From NCBI RefSeq assembly GCF_963169125.1, contig NC_084794.1, positions 86,349,018-86,413,017 on the forward strand: a stretch of DNA of 64,000 nt. The letters are read 5' to 3'. Position numbers and translations under genes: made by a program. The DNA comes from Humulus lupulus (lineage: Eukaryota > Streptophyta > Magnoliopsida > Rosales > Cannabaceae). Below the pieces are notes generated by a model that saw only the letters and a list, made by a program, of their open reading frames with translations, was not told the origin of the DNA and searched no databases. Positions 11,342-22,689 of the stretch are shown in pieces. Each line of letters opens with the position of its first letter. The first letter of the stretch is position 1.

Positions 11342-12311
11342 TTGAAAGCGACCTTCCACTTCCTAGAAAGAACCTTCTACATCTAATAACAAACAACAAA
11401 CGTTAGTGGATTGTTCACGTAATCTAATTTATAAGTTAACATTTTTGAAACACATAAAACTAGAAGTATACCTCGTCATTTTGAAGCCTATTTTTCTCTC
11501 TAACTAAACTCTCAATTCGACCTCTTTCAGATTGAAATTTTGCCAAAGTGTCTTTCCAGCATAAAAATAGAATAAATAAACAACACATATAATAAAACAA
11601 CCCTTAATGTTTTCCAAGTCAGTATGAAATAACCAATTCACAAATAATTCAAAATAGAAAACTAACATGAGATCCTCCAAATTATCCTTCTTAGTAGCAC
11701 TCCCACATTTTCGTTTAACCGTCACGTCACTAGAAAACAAAATAATAAGAAAACAACAAAAAATAATTGTCTAATATGTACAAAAATGGATGATCATGAT
11801 CATTATTAAGGTTCCAAAGTAAAGCAGCTACAAAACATAATAACAACACCAAAAAACATAAATTCATAATGTTCACTCTTCATTTTTCATAATCATTAAC
11901 ATAAACATTGCAAAAGAAATAAACTGTAAGACTTCATACTCATTGGTATGCAATTAAAACCAATTTTAAGACATAAACTTAAATACCCCAATAATCCAAT
12001 AAAAAAATACACCCCAAAGTCACATTCCCATAAGTGAACAATTAAACATAGAGAACATTAAAACCAAACAATTGTTATTTCTTTGCCTTACAATAAATTT
12101 TCTTAAAAAAGAAGGAGCTAGATTTCTATTCGACTGTTCCTCCTACAATTTAATCAAACAGATCATGAAAAAAATAAAGAAACAAAAACAAAAAAAATTA
12201 TAAGACTGTCTGCATAGATTAAAAACTACATACACGAACATTTAATCCATTTAAGCCATGAATAGACAAATTAAAAATAAGTAACTTTCTATAAATTGTA
12301 AAAAAAAAAAA
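11342..12311. other. AT-rich spacer left of Tat element 1
   Basis: Apart from a 78-codon minus ORF (11504-11740) with no recognisable domain, which could be a further exon of the minus-strand gene, nothing supportable was seen. The stretch ends in an A-run directly before the LTR, so a target duplication cannot be judged. Confidence 0.4.
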
Positions 12312-12967
12312 TGTTTCCCAAAATATTTGCATGATGATGTGGCATGTTAAAGAGGCACATGAGTGACACATGGTTATTATTAATGAAGGCCTGGTTGACC
12401 AACGACCAGAGTGTTAAGAAGAAATTAAGCTACTCGAATAGACACAAGGAATATGCTGAGCATCAGGAAAAGAAGGGGTGCAGAGGCATACGACCAAAGC
12501 TGCTCATGGGACTGAGACAAACGCTTAAATGCAGTTATATGTTAGATATTGCAGAGATATTTAACTAATTTAAATATAAATATCATTACTTATGTTAATA
12601 TTTTGTTATGCTTGTAACGTCAATTGAACATGGCCCATAGGCCCATATGTACATCCATGAGCCTATAAATAAGACTGATATGATTCATTTGTTTCACCCG
12701 CAATATTTGGTATTCAAAGAGAAATAGTGCTTTTATACGTAGTACTTGTATCTATCTTCGAGACTGGTGAAACTCAGTGAACCCTTGTCCACTGATCGTA
12801 GGTTTTGGGGTTTTACATCAATAACAACACTTAGTGGACGTAGGTTATTACCGATCTCTGGGGCTGAACCACTATAAAATCCTAGTGTAGTTTACATTCT
12901 CAGATTTACTTATCTTATTCTTATCGTTTTTGTAACTCCGTGTCGTTGACCAAATCGAGGGTCAACA
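12312..12967 (+). repeat. 5' LTR of Tat element 1
   Basis: It starts TGTTTCCCAAAATATTTGCA and ends GAGGGTCAACA. The 5' LTR of Tat element 2 starts TGTTTACCCAAAAAATGG and ends identically, and the last 200 bp (TAATAACAA, ACGTAGGT, GGGGC.GAACCACTATAA, TGACTCCGTGTCGTTG) align closely. Length is 656 bp against 617 bp for the element 2 copy. The 74-codon ORF at 12344 is inside it and is not a gene. Confidence 0.85.
12664..12671 (+). promoter_or_regulatory. TATA box in LTR of Tat element 1
   Basis: TATAAATA lies in the context GAGCCTATAAATAAG. The matching place in Tat element 2 (40874-40881) reads TATACATA. The position, about 300 bp before the LTR end, fits a U3 promoter. Confidence 0.5.
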
Positions 12968-12970
12968 TTT

Positions 12971-12988
12971 TGGTGCTTTCATTGAGAG
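12971..12988 (+). other. Primer binding site
   Basis: TGGTGCTTTCATTGAGAG lies 3 bases after the LTR end and is identical in both Tat elements (also 41222-41239). It would pair with the 3' end of a tRNA ending in CCA. I did not identify which tRNA. Confidence 0.7.
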
Positions 12989-15210
12989 CTGAACTCAAGG
13001 ATATCAAGGAAACAATTGCTAATAACACAAGGAGGACTGGTCAAGCTGGACAGACATCGAAGAATGTACCAAATCCACCTCCTCCACATGGCGTAGCAGA
13101 GGATGAGCCACAGGTGGAATTAGAAGAGGAGAAGATGGACGCTGGAGCCATGAGGACAACATTGGAAGTGTTGCAAGAAAAGTTAGCCACCCTAAAGGCT
13201 AACCAAGTGAACGTGGCTGAAATGATGGTGATGCAACAGATGGAGCACGATCGACAACTTCGATAATTGAATAAAAGATAGGCAGACATGGATCATCGAC
13301 AAAGAGACACGACAACGACTTTAGAGGTGGCCATTCAGTTGGCTCGTGGACAACCACCTGCACCAAACTCTCAACTCGACCTACCATCAAATCCTCACCC
13401 TCCTCAAAACTCGCAATCAGAGAACCAACAATGTCCTCCAAATCCATAAGACCCAAGGAGTCCACATCGATCGGAACAACATCCAGCTTCTTAGTAGGAA
13501 AGGCAGCTTCAGATTCCTGCTAGAAATAGCGAGCAGCCTCAACCCTCTCGTGCTGGCTGAGGTAATACACAAGATGAGCAACGTCCTAGAAGCCCTAGAC
13601 ATCAGGCTACAGATGAACTAAACCTTCCTGGTAGGGGACAATGTCCGTCAGGAAGCAGGAGGTGGACAGAATTAGGCTCTACGGTCCAGGATCCCCCATG
13701 ACAGAGCAATGTCCAGGGGACCCAACGACCAATGCAAGCCTCCCCCTGTTTTACCAAGACGGATTAGGGAGAAGACAGGGGGATAGTGCATACAGCAGGT
13801 CGCAAACGCACAATTCGCAATACAAAGATGACCATAATTACAATGAGGGGGACTCCAGTTGTAATAGGAGAAACGTTGGTCAACAACGGGAGGAAAGAAA
13901 CGGGCAGCAAAAACCTCCTCCAATGGACAACTGACCAACAAGCCAGAATGCTGGGGGGCAGCCCAGACAACCCAATGTCTTTGACCGACTAGGTGTAAGC
14001 GAGCAGAGGTGGAGGGGTAAGGTCCTATGGGACATACTTAGTGGCCGAAGGGAAAGGAACGATGAGCACACCCCACCTGCAGTGGCCACTCCTATCCCTA
14101 CTATACCAAACATTGGTCAGGCTCAAATAGATGCCTTGAATCAGGTTGTACAACAGCTAGTCGGGAATAGAATGTCCTATATTGAGTATGATCGGAGAAA
14201 AGGCACCTCGTTCATCAACAGAATTGCTGTGGCAGACTCCCAGGAAAATTAAAAAATGCCAGTACTGCTCAACTTTACTGGAAGAGAATACCCGGTATCT
14301 CATGTAAATAAATTTGAGATACAAATGGACATCCAGAAGGTGTCTGAAGATGCTCGATGCAGGATCTTTCCTGCTACTTTATTTGATGTTGCCCAGGAAT
14401 GTTACTTTAAATTTCCACCGGCCAACATAATTTCATGGGAGATGTTTGTAAAAGAATTCTACGAACAATTCTATGCTGGTAGGATACATCCGACAGAGGC
14501 CAATCAGTTGGTCGATGTCAGAAAAAAAGGAAGGACATCCTCTCAAGGAATACATACAGAGGTTTATGCGAGTAGCTGCTCAAGCCAAAACAGTTGGAGA
14601 TGAGGGAAATATGATGGCCATCACAACTGGAGTACAATGCCAATCTCCCCTTTGGAGCAGCCTAAGGAAAAATGGAGTAAAGTACTCAAGAATTTTTAGA
14701 CCGAGCAGACAAATATATCAAGCTGGAGGAGGCTATCGCCAATGAAGGAAAGTCTCCAAAGGCTGACCAGGGAAAAAAGGAAGAGTCGACCAAGGCTGCT
14801 AGTGGGTCTAGCAAACCCAACGACAATAATGGCAAAAGTAATAACAAAAATGGAGGAAAAATACCAAGCAGACAATGTCTGATAACAAGCCCCCTAAGTA
14901 GAATAGATACGAGCCGAGGTTTACTAACTACATGACCCTGGTCCACAGTAGAGTAGAAGTGTATCAGGCCACTCACACCTCAGTCCCTTTCAGGCGACTA
15001 TCCCCAATCAGAAAAGACATATCCAAGCGAGACACAACAAAGTTTTGTCGTTTCCACAACGACTATGGCCATGACACCAACGAGTGTAACCAGCTGAAGG
15101 ACGAGATCGAGTTCCTTGTCCAACAAGGACATCTGAGAATATATGTACAAGTAGGGGGAAACTCCCAACAAGGGGCTAACAGAGGCAACGAGCATGCACC
15201 TATACGCTAA
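12989..15210 (+). pseudogene. gag: gag of Tat element 1, broken
   Basis: Fragments in all three frames match the gag of Tat element 2: an N-terminal helical region (13100-13260), the core capsid region (14256-14745, with KFEIQMDIQKVSEDARC), and a C-terminal zinc-knuckle-like motif CRFHNDYGHDTNEC near 15045. That motif follows the CX2HX4HX4C spacing typical of Tat gags and still has all four ligands, unlike the element 2 copy. Frameshifts and stops at about 13266, 13620, 14250 and 14540 prevent a full protein. In an active element this would form the virus-like particle. Confidence 0.75.
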
Positions 15211-15969
15211 TGCTCGCCTCCGCTGTAGCTAGCCCCGACCACTGGTACTTTGCTAACTATATGTTGGGGACCGCACATATCTAGTGACAGTGGTAAGGCA
15301 AGGGAGAGATTTTCCAGAACCCTACATCATGAACAAGACATGGAAATGCTAAACGTCGAGGAGCGAACTTCCAAAAATGCTCGAACTGAGGAAGATGGTA
15401 TAACTTTCTTTGAGCTAGATGCACAACATGTACGATTCCCCCACTCAGATCCCTTGGTCATGGACGTTCAAATTGATAACATGATGGTGAAATGAGTGTT
15501 ATTATATAGTGGAAGCTCGGTAAACATTCTATACAAGTCTTCACTGAAAAGAATGAAACTATCAGTGCAAGATTTAGAACCACACAACCAAACCATCTAC
15601 GATTTCTCTGGTGAGGGATTAGAACCAACAGGGTTGATCAGACTCTTGGCCATGGTAGGAACGACACCCGCAAACAAGACATTACTCACTACTTTTATAG
15701 TATTCAATTGTCCGTCCACGTATAATGTCGTGATTGGAAGACCCATCCTGGTAGATCTACGAGCAGTAACTTCAATCTGGCATTTAGCCATGAATTTTTC
15801 AATTGATGCAGGAGTTGGGTGCATGTTGGGAAACCAGCGAGAGACCAAAGAATGTTATAACTCCTCGATCACAAAAGCGAGAAAGTGTGGATCGGGGAGC
15901 GGAGCAGAAAAAAGGTTGCTATATGTAAACGAGTCATATGCTCAATCAGGTGAACAAGTCACCAAATAG
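15211..15969 (+). pseudogene. Protease region of Tat element 1, active site lost
   Basis: Two consecutive frames (15250-15495 and 15496-15969) are separated by one TGA. The retropepsin motif that reads DTGSSVNILYKSS in element 2 reads YSGSSVNILYKSS here, so the catalytic Asp has become Tyr, and the stop lies three codons before that position. The flap and a C-terminal YNVVIGRP segment are otherwise well preserved. An active copy would cut the gag-pol polyprotein. Confidence 0.75.
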
Positions 15970-16682
15970 GGTGTTTCCCAAAGTGAGGATAGAGACTTAG
16001 ATCCCCTCTTTGGGGATTTTGAGGAAAGTATTGGAGTCTTGGAGGACCTTGAGGAGGTCCAACTAGAAGAAAAAGATCTGACCAAAGTTGTGAAATTCGG
16101 TAAAAACTTAGAGACAACAATCAAAGAAAAGCTGGTGGAACTTTTGAGGAAGAACAAGGAGATCTTTGCCTGGTCGCATAAAGACATGGTTGGAATTGAG
16201 CTGACAGTTATCAACCATGTCCTGAGCATAGAAAAAATGTAGAGTCCAAGAACTTTACTTAGCTAGTGAGATAGTAGTAGTAATAGTAATAGCTAGTAGT
16301 AGTTATAGTATGCTTATTACTGTGGATTTTGGTTCAAGCCGGGACTTAGTTGGACACTCGTAGCAACACTTGTAGATTTTATAAGTTTAACCTATAGTTT
16401 AAGAATATTAATTATAACCTAAGGTTTTATTAACATGAATGATTATGAAGATGATAATTATTATACTATAAGGTTTAGATATACCCAATAAGATATTAAC
16501 ACTTGTCATGTGTATGTTTAATGAGAAATTAAGTATTTTTGAGGAATAAGTTTATTAAGGGTAATATTTGAAAATCCTAGAGTCTACCAGCAGCTTTGAA
16601 ATTGTTAAAGGACTTAGTCAAGTCTGCTTACTCAATTCAAATTAGGCTGAAAAAGTGTAATTATGTGTATAATATTTTAGCG

Positions 16683-16826
16683 TATGCCGATATATCGCAG
16701 CTCTAGGGGGCGATATATCGCCATACGGGGATACGAAAAACACGTAGCTTCGCACGACAACCTCGACGAGCCTCAGGAGCATCAGTCCAGGCGATATATC
16801 ACCTAGCATGGGCGATATATCGGCTG
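16683..16826. repeat. Four copies of a palindromic GATATATC motif
   Basis: The core CGATATAT followed by C occurs at about 16688, 16710, 16794 and 16812. The best copy is the perfect palindrome GGCGATATATCGCC. The copies are spaced irregularly, partly about 20 bp apart and partly about 85 bp, within the U3 part of the solo LTR upstream of its TATA box. Confidence 0.7.
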
Positions 16827-17006
16827 TGGTGCATAAATTTTGAATGATTTTGAAACCAAGCTCATTTTAATCCTTAACCTCTTGATAAGTCCATAATCTT
16901 TTTTGTCTGAGTCTTCAGCCTCTGCTGAACGATTATTCAAATGTTTTTCAATTAAAAATCCATTATTTTATTCAAGCTAAATGAAGATCTTTTCATTCTT
17001 GAGCTC

Positions 17007-17014
17007 TATAAATA
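17007..17014 (+). promoter_or_regulatory. TATA box in the solo LTR
   Basis: TATAAATA in the context GAGCTCTATAAATAGGACC, downstream of the GATATATC repeats. It marks the likely promoter of this LTR family. Confidence 0.5.
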
Positions 17015-17544
17015 GGACCTAGTACCCAGCCATTTCTTCATTCATCAAGCTGAGTTCAGGGCCTACAAGCTGCTAGGTTTACTTTGGAGTGCTAAACACT
17101 TGGGTTGGGGTTATAAGCTTAATAATTATAAGCTTAATAAACACTTGGGAAGTAAGGTTTATAGTGTATTTCGGTTTCGAGGTGTAGTTCGGTCATAGAA
17201 GCATATTCAAGGTATTCTTAATTTTAGTTCCTTTCTGTATTGTTCTTATAGTTTTTCTCTACTCAAATCCTAACTCAGCATTCTTTATTCTTGGTTAGGC
17301 ATCTAAATTCTTTGAACTTGAGGTTCTTGTTGGTAAGTATCTTCTCGATGGTTTAGTACATTCTTTTCATCTCTTTTCTTTTAGAATACTCACCTCTCTA
17401 TTAATGGTTTTTAGGAGAGTTCCAAAATTTCGACCTTGTTCTCATCAACCCAGTATTTTGGTAAGGAAAATAGGGTAGATTTGTATGCTTTTATGTTGTT
17501 GATATATGTCTATGTTATAAGTATGATATGTTTTTAGTTGTTTT

Positions 17545-17745
17545 AATATATGAATTGTTTAGATAACAAATCACATAATTTGTTTAGATAACAAATATAT
17601 AACTTGTTTAGATAACAAGCCCCAATCGTAGATTCCTTGGGCATATGATTGTTTAGATAACGAGCCCTATAAATTTATATGACTTGTTTAGATAACTAGT
17701 CTCGTAAATTTTTGGGCATATGATTGCTTAGCTAGCAAGTCCCAA
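17545..17745 (+). repeat. Irregular tandem repeat based on TTGTTTAGATAAC
   Basis: Five exact copies of TGTTTAGATAAC plus one degenerate copy (TGCTTAGCTAGC), 22-60 bp apart and each followed by a varied AAG/ACTAG/CGAG tail. It lies inside the solo LTR. Spacers differ in sequence and length, so this is not a CRISPR-type array. Confidence 0.7.
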
Positions 17746-17778
17746 GAAGTATGATATGTTGTATTTATATAGTCATAT

Positions 17779-17842
17779 GATTATAGTTTAGAGTTTACAG
17801 TTTATAGTTTATAGTTTATAGTTTATATTTTATAGTTTATGT
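17779..17842 (+). repeat. 7 bp tandem repeat (TTTATAG)
   Basis: About seven units of TTTATAG or close variants in tandem, inside the solo LTR. Simple minisatellite. Confidence 0.75.
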
Positions 17843-18890
17843 GTGTGTATATGTTTCATGCTTGTAGTAGATTTTCCTTGTTGGGCATTAGGCTCATTCC
17901 TTTATGTTTTATATGTGCAGGAAAATAGTTATGGCGGCGGGAAGGTTCTTGGCAGCTTAGGGATGTGTATTGAGGGAGAATGGAATCGGTGGACTGTGCA
18001 AACGATTCGAGGATGAAGTTGTTTAAGTCTTTCAATCACATTTTTATGTATTTTTTTCCGCATCTGAGTTGTAACTAATTTTAAGATCCAAGTCATGTTT
18101 TATTTTATTTTCAAAACAATGGGATCCCATACCCTACTCTAAATTTTAAGCTAACCTTTGTTTTATAATTTTAATAAAGTTATGACTATTTCATATGTAT
18201 GTTTCCGTAAGATTAGTATTTATGTATAGTAGTTATATAATGGTCCAAAGTCTAGAATAGTTGGGTCGTTACAAAAAACCACCCACAGGTTCAAAAAAAG
18301 AAGGTTGCTCGAAAAAAATAGGTCTAATGCCTTAAAAGAGGAAGTCGAGAAGCTAAATGAAAATGGACTCATCAGGGTAGCATTTTATCCATCTTGGGTC
18401 TCTTATCCTATACTAGTTTCTAAGCTGAATGGTAAATGGAGGACTTGAATGGATTTCACAGACCTTAATAAAGTATGCCCGAAAGATTGTTTCCCACTTC
18501 CAAGGATTGACTAGCTGGTTAATGCCACACCAGGGAATGAAATTTTATCATTCATGGATGCATACTCTGGCTACAATCAAATTAGTATGCATCCACCTAA
18601 TGAGGAGCATATTATCTTTCAAACAGATACGAGGCTTTACTGTTACAAAGTAATGCCCTTCGGTTTAAAAAATGTTGGTGCAACTTACCAACGACAAGTA
18701 AACCACATGTTCAAAGACCTATTCAACAATAATATGGAGGTTTACGTTGATGATATGTTGGTTAAGTCGAAAAAAGTTGGTGAGCACGTCAAGGACCTAC
18801 ATGAATGCTTCAACATCTTGAATAAATATAAGATGAAGCTTAATCCCCTTAAGTGTTCCTTTGGAGTTGGATCATGAATTTTTTTTGGGA

Positions 18891-20080
18891 TTCATAGTAA
18901 ACTCGTGAGAAATCGAAGCCAATGCCAAAAAAATTCGAGCACTGATTGACATGCAGTCACCAGCCAAAATCAAAGATGTACAAAGCCTGACAAGAAGAAT
19001 TGTGGCTCTCAGTAGATTTATATCTAAGTCTACAGATAAATGCGTTCCGTTTTTTAATCTAAACAGAGGAAACAAAAATTCAAATGAGAGATGAGTGCGA
19101 ACAATCTTTTCAGGCACTCAAGGACCATATGTCGCGACTGCCCATTTTGTCCAAGCCGGTCGAAGGAGAAACTTTGTGCGTCTACTTAGCAATAACATAA
19201 TATGCTGTCAGCGCTGTTTTGATCAGGGAAGAAGACAACATTCAGAAGGCAGTATACTATATAAGTAAGCAGATTTATGTTATCCGACTATAGAGAAATT
19301 GGCATCAAGAAAACTGTGACCCTACTTTCAAGCTCACCCCATAGTAGTTTTTACCGACCAGCCACTACGACAAGTCTTGCAAAAACCAGAAGCCGTTGGT
19401 CGACTACTAAAATGGGCAGTTGAGCTAGGGCAGCTTGAAATTTCTTATGCACCACGAGCAGCCATAAAAGAACAAGCCTTAGCAGACTTTGTAGCTGAAT
19501 TCACTGGACTCCCAACCAATGAGTCGACTATAGAGCCTGAAGCCCAAGACAAAGCTCCTACCCAGAGACTGTTCATGGATGGATCATCAAATGAGCATAA
19601 CTTGGGGGCAGGATTGATTCTAACAACCCCCAAAGGGCATCTGTTTCATTGCACAATAAGATTGAACTTTAATGCCTCCAACAATGAAGCTGAATACGAA
19701 GTGTTGCTCGCAGGTTTGAGACTAGCCAAAGATGTGAAAATAACGTCACTAGAGATATACAACGACTCTCAGCTAGTTGTTAATCAAATTATCATAGAAT
19801 ATCAGGCCAAGGGTCTCAAGATGGTTGCATATCTAAACAAGGCAATAGACTTGCTAGCACAGTTTGAAAAGTATACTTTACAGCAAGTACCTCAAGATCA
19901 GAACTCCAACGCCGATGCCTTATCCAAACTAGCAAGCGCCAAAGACGCCGACACTCTGAGTATAGTATCGGTCGAACGCTTGTCATCTCCCACCATCCAA
20001 GAAGAAGAATCCTCTCTAGTAATACAAGTATTCAACACTTGGATGACTGCCATCATTAAATATCTCAAACAGGGACTGTT
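18891..20080 (+). pseudogene. pol: RNase H and second RNase H of Tat element 1
   Basis: The first RNase H (about 19130-19400) is broken by stops. The frame from 19377 then runs openly through the connector and a second RNase H-like domain (about 19560-19960): FMDGSSN, GAGLIL, NNEAEYE, YNDSQLVV and a late DALSKLAS segment. These carry the D-E-D-D pattern of the archaeal-type RNase H that Tat elements carry in addition to the retroviral-type one. The frame continues into integrase to 20303. This is the best-preserved coding part of element 1. Confidence 0.75.
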
Positions 20081-21228
20081 ACCTGCAGACAGAAATAAGG
20101 AGAGAACACTACAAAGACAATCGACTCGATTTAGCTTGCTCGATGGAATCTTGTATCAACGAGGATATTCAATGCCATTATTAAGATGTATTTCCAAGGA
20201 AAAACCTAAGGAAATGATGCAAGAAGTACATGAAGGGTTCTGTGGAGATCGTGCTGGGGGGAAAAGTTTGTCAAAAAAGATTATCCGAAAATGGTATTTC
20301 TAGCCTACTATGATCAAGGATTCTATGGAGTTTGTTAAGAAGTGTGATAAATGTCAAAGATTCTCTAAGATACCTCGAGCAACCAAAAATGAGCTTAAAC
20401 AGAAGAAAAGCCCATGGTCAGTTGCAGTTTAGGGAATAGGCCTGATTGGATCTTTGCCTACAGGAAAATGGAATGTCAAGTACGCAGTAGTTTTTGTAGA
20501 CTACTTTACGAAGTGGGCAGAAGCTGAGCCGCTTGCAACAATCACAACCAAGAAAGTACTGGATTTCTTTGTCAAAAACATTGTATGCCGATATTGGTTG
20601 GCAAAAAAGTTCGTATCAGATAATGGCACACAATTTGACAGTGACCTGTTTACCAATTTTTGCGAACGACATGGCATAACGAAGAGTTTTTCCTCAGCTG
20701 CCCATCCACAAGCAAACAGACAAGTAGAAGCTGTAAACAAAACTCTGAAGGATACACTGAAGAAAAGGTTTGAAGAGGCAAAGGGGGCATGACCAAAGTA
20801 ATTACCTGAAGTACTCTAGTCGTATAGAACAACACACCGAACAACAATAGGCCATACACAATTTTCTTAAGAAAATGGGTATGAGGCCATGGTAGAAGGA
20901 TAACATACGACCAAAATACGAATAACCAATTATTAATGGAGTCTTTGGACTTGGTTAATGAAAAGTGCGAACAAGCCCAACTACGAGTTGCAGCCTACCA
21001 GCAAAAGGTCTCTCGGTATTTTAACTCTAAAGTTTGCAAAAGAAAGTTTGACGTAGGAGACTTGGTAATTAGAAGGGTTTTTCTCAACAATCGCGATCAG
21101 GCTGCTGGAATGCTTGGATCAAACTGGGAGGGTCCGTATTAAATTGAAGAAATTCTTCAACTTGGCACATACAAACTTGCTCGCTTAAACAGAGATATCG
21201 TTCCTCGCTACTGAATAGAGAACACCTG
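20081..21228 (+). pseudogene. pol: Integrase of Tat element 1, interrupted
   Basis: The HHCC zinc-binding region ends with a CDKCQRF segment near 20345-20365, with the second Cys intact. The catalytic core follows at 20454-20792: VDYFTKWAEAEP, SDNGTQFDSD, and the Glu in the QVEAVNKTLK segment, giving the D,D-35-E triad. Stops separate the pieces at about 20301, 20432, 20792 and 21140. A solo LTR at 21229 removes the last ten or so codons, which resume at 21996 and end near ATCAATGA. Integrase would insert the cDNA into the genome. Confidence 0.75.
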
Positions 21229-21990
21229 TGTTGACGCGGTTCTTCGCCAACAGGTAATTAAGAGAGAAAGAGAAGAGGATTAGTGCCAAATATAGAACCG
21301 TAACAGATATAAGATCTTAGTGAATGAAATAGGTGACTCGAGACACGTTTTTAAGTGGTTCGAAGGTTAAAATCCTTCTACTCCACTAGTCAATATTATT
21401 GATATATTCTGGGTATTTAGTTACAAAGTATATCTCTCCAGAGACTATTTGTTCCAACCTCTATCAACTCCCAGGGTCTCCATATTTATAGGAGAAGGCA
21501 CCTGGAAGTTGGTAAGGAGGTCATCCCGTGACCTTCTTATTTGTCATATCAACTCTGTGACATTCATGATTAATTCCTAAACCTGACACATAAGTATGGT
21601 CAAATCGATAGATAAGGAGATAATGGGCCGCACGGCCCAACCCAGCCGTGGGTGTCTGAACACGCACGTTCCTGCAGCGTGTCCGAGAAGTCAGGGAGAT
21701 ATCGGACACGTGATGTCAGATATATGCACGTTTATCTTGCGTGTGTTGACTTTACAAAGGGTCATGGCCTCCATATCCAGCTCGTACCACGAGCTGTGCA
21801 CCTGACCCGACCTTCGGCCTTTCGATTCCTTGCTCCAGTCTTGGGAGTCTTGGCGAGTCCTTGAGGATTCCTCTAGCTAAGGGGGTACGACCTCAAGACA
21901 GGATCTCCGACCTGGGGATGTTTATGGACTAACCATGATTAGTCCGAAGCTCGGCCTGCTAATCAGCCCGTGGGAAAATCAAGGCGTACA
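21229..21990 (-). mobile_element. Solo LTR (762 bp) at the integrase 3' end
   Basis: The plus strand reads TGTTGACGCGGTTC at the left and AAGGCGTACA at the right. Flanks are ACCTG (21224-21228) and ACTTG (21991-21995), a 5 bp duplication with one mismatch. Removing it rejoins AACACCTG to CATAAGTATTATCAA, matching the uninterrupted copy at 47468. A TATAAATA box reads on the minus strand at 21490-21483, so the LTR probably points to the minus strand. It has no coding content. Confidence 0.8.
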
Positions 21991-21999
21991 ACTTGCATA

Positions 22000-22689
22000 A
22001 GTATTATCAATGAACATGTCTTTTTAAAGATTTGACTTGTATTAATTTTACTTTTTACAAGTTTTTGAACAAGGACCGACTAGTTAGATGGTTGGTCACT
22101 TATAAGTATAAGATCAATTTTTGATCACTTGTACAGACACAGATTTTTGTCCATTTTTTTACGAGAAATAAAAGAAACTGTGCACAGCCAGTTATTCTTG
22201 CCAATTATTGTAATTATTACAAGTATTTGCTCATTGCGTGTGTTGTTTTGCTAAATTATCATTGATTGTTTATAAGTGCGCGAGCAGTAATGTTCGAACA
22301 GGTATTGGTCAATGGAAAGTGACCGAGAACCTTAAACTCATCGATCACTTGGGGGCATATAAGATACTAAGTGAGTAAAGCATATTACAAACATATGTAA
22401 ACACACGAGCAAAATAAGAGAAAGCATACTATTACATTTAGAGTATTTTAAAAAAAAAATAGCAGATTTGTGAAATAATAAAGTGTTATGCTAGGTTTGG
22501 TTATACAAGCATATATTATAATAAAAGTTGTAATATAAAAATGAAATATCTTTACACCACGAGAATTTGCTTCTCAGATGTAATTATAAATATTGAAAAG
22601 TAAATAAAACTGCCTTAGGTAGCAAATTGTCTTAACACCGCAAATAGTAGAACAAACTATTCAGGTGTTCTAGTTACATATAAAAATTT
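22000..22689 (+). other. Untranslated region between integrase and antisense gene, with internal PPT-like tract
   Basis: No ORF. It aligns with 47490-48170 of Tat element 2, including a stretch ending TCGATCACTTGGGGGCATATAAG. The G-rich part (22347-22359) resembles the polypurine tract found before the 3' LTR of element 2 at 51713-51727. Confidence 0.5.

Larger units (their letters stand above)
16238..18273 (+). mobile_element. Solo LTR (2.04 kb) inside RT, 5 bp target duplication
   Basis: It starts TGTAGAGTCC and ends GGGTCGTTACA. It is flanked by AAAAA on both sides (16233-16237 and 18274-18278). Comparison with the uninterrupted RT of Tat element 2 around 44430 confirms that this stretch is absent there. 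It has no coding region, a TATA box at 17007-17014, and three internal repeat blocks listed separately. Its termini (TGTA...GTTACA) and a GGGATCCCAT block relate it to the solo LTR at 8240-10421. Confidence 0.85.
15970..18890 (+). pseudogene. pol: Reverse transcriptase of Tat element 1, split by a solo LTR
   Basis: The N-terminal part (16039-16237) carries a LRKNKEIFAWSHKDM segment. A 2.04 kb solo LTR then intervenes, and the frame resumes at 18274 with sequence matching element 2. RT motifs after the insertion include MDAYSGYNQISMHPP (18554 on), MPFGLKN, and the catalytic YVDD near 18745. Stops occur at about 18450 and 18510, and a frameshift at about 18877. The solo LTR can be removed cleanly using its AAAAA duplication, so RT was interrupted after the element inserted. 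Confidence 0.8.

Noticed and set aside
11504..11740. Possible membrane protein ORF on the minus strand
   Set aside because: The hydrophobic run comes from AT-rich DNA; no homology recognised.
12344..12568. 74-codon ORF in the Tat element 1 LTR
   Set aside because: It aligns to non-coding LTR sequence of Tat element 2, where no ORF exists.
17545..17745. CRISPR-like array
   Set aside because: Repeat units are only 12 bp, spacers are irregular and related to each other, and the setting is a plant LTR.
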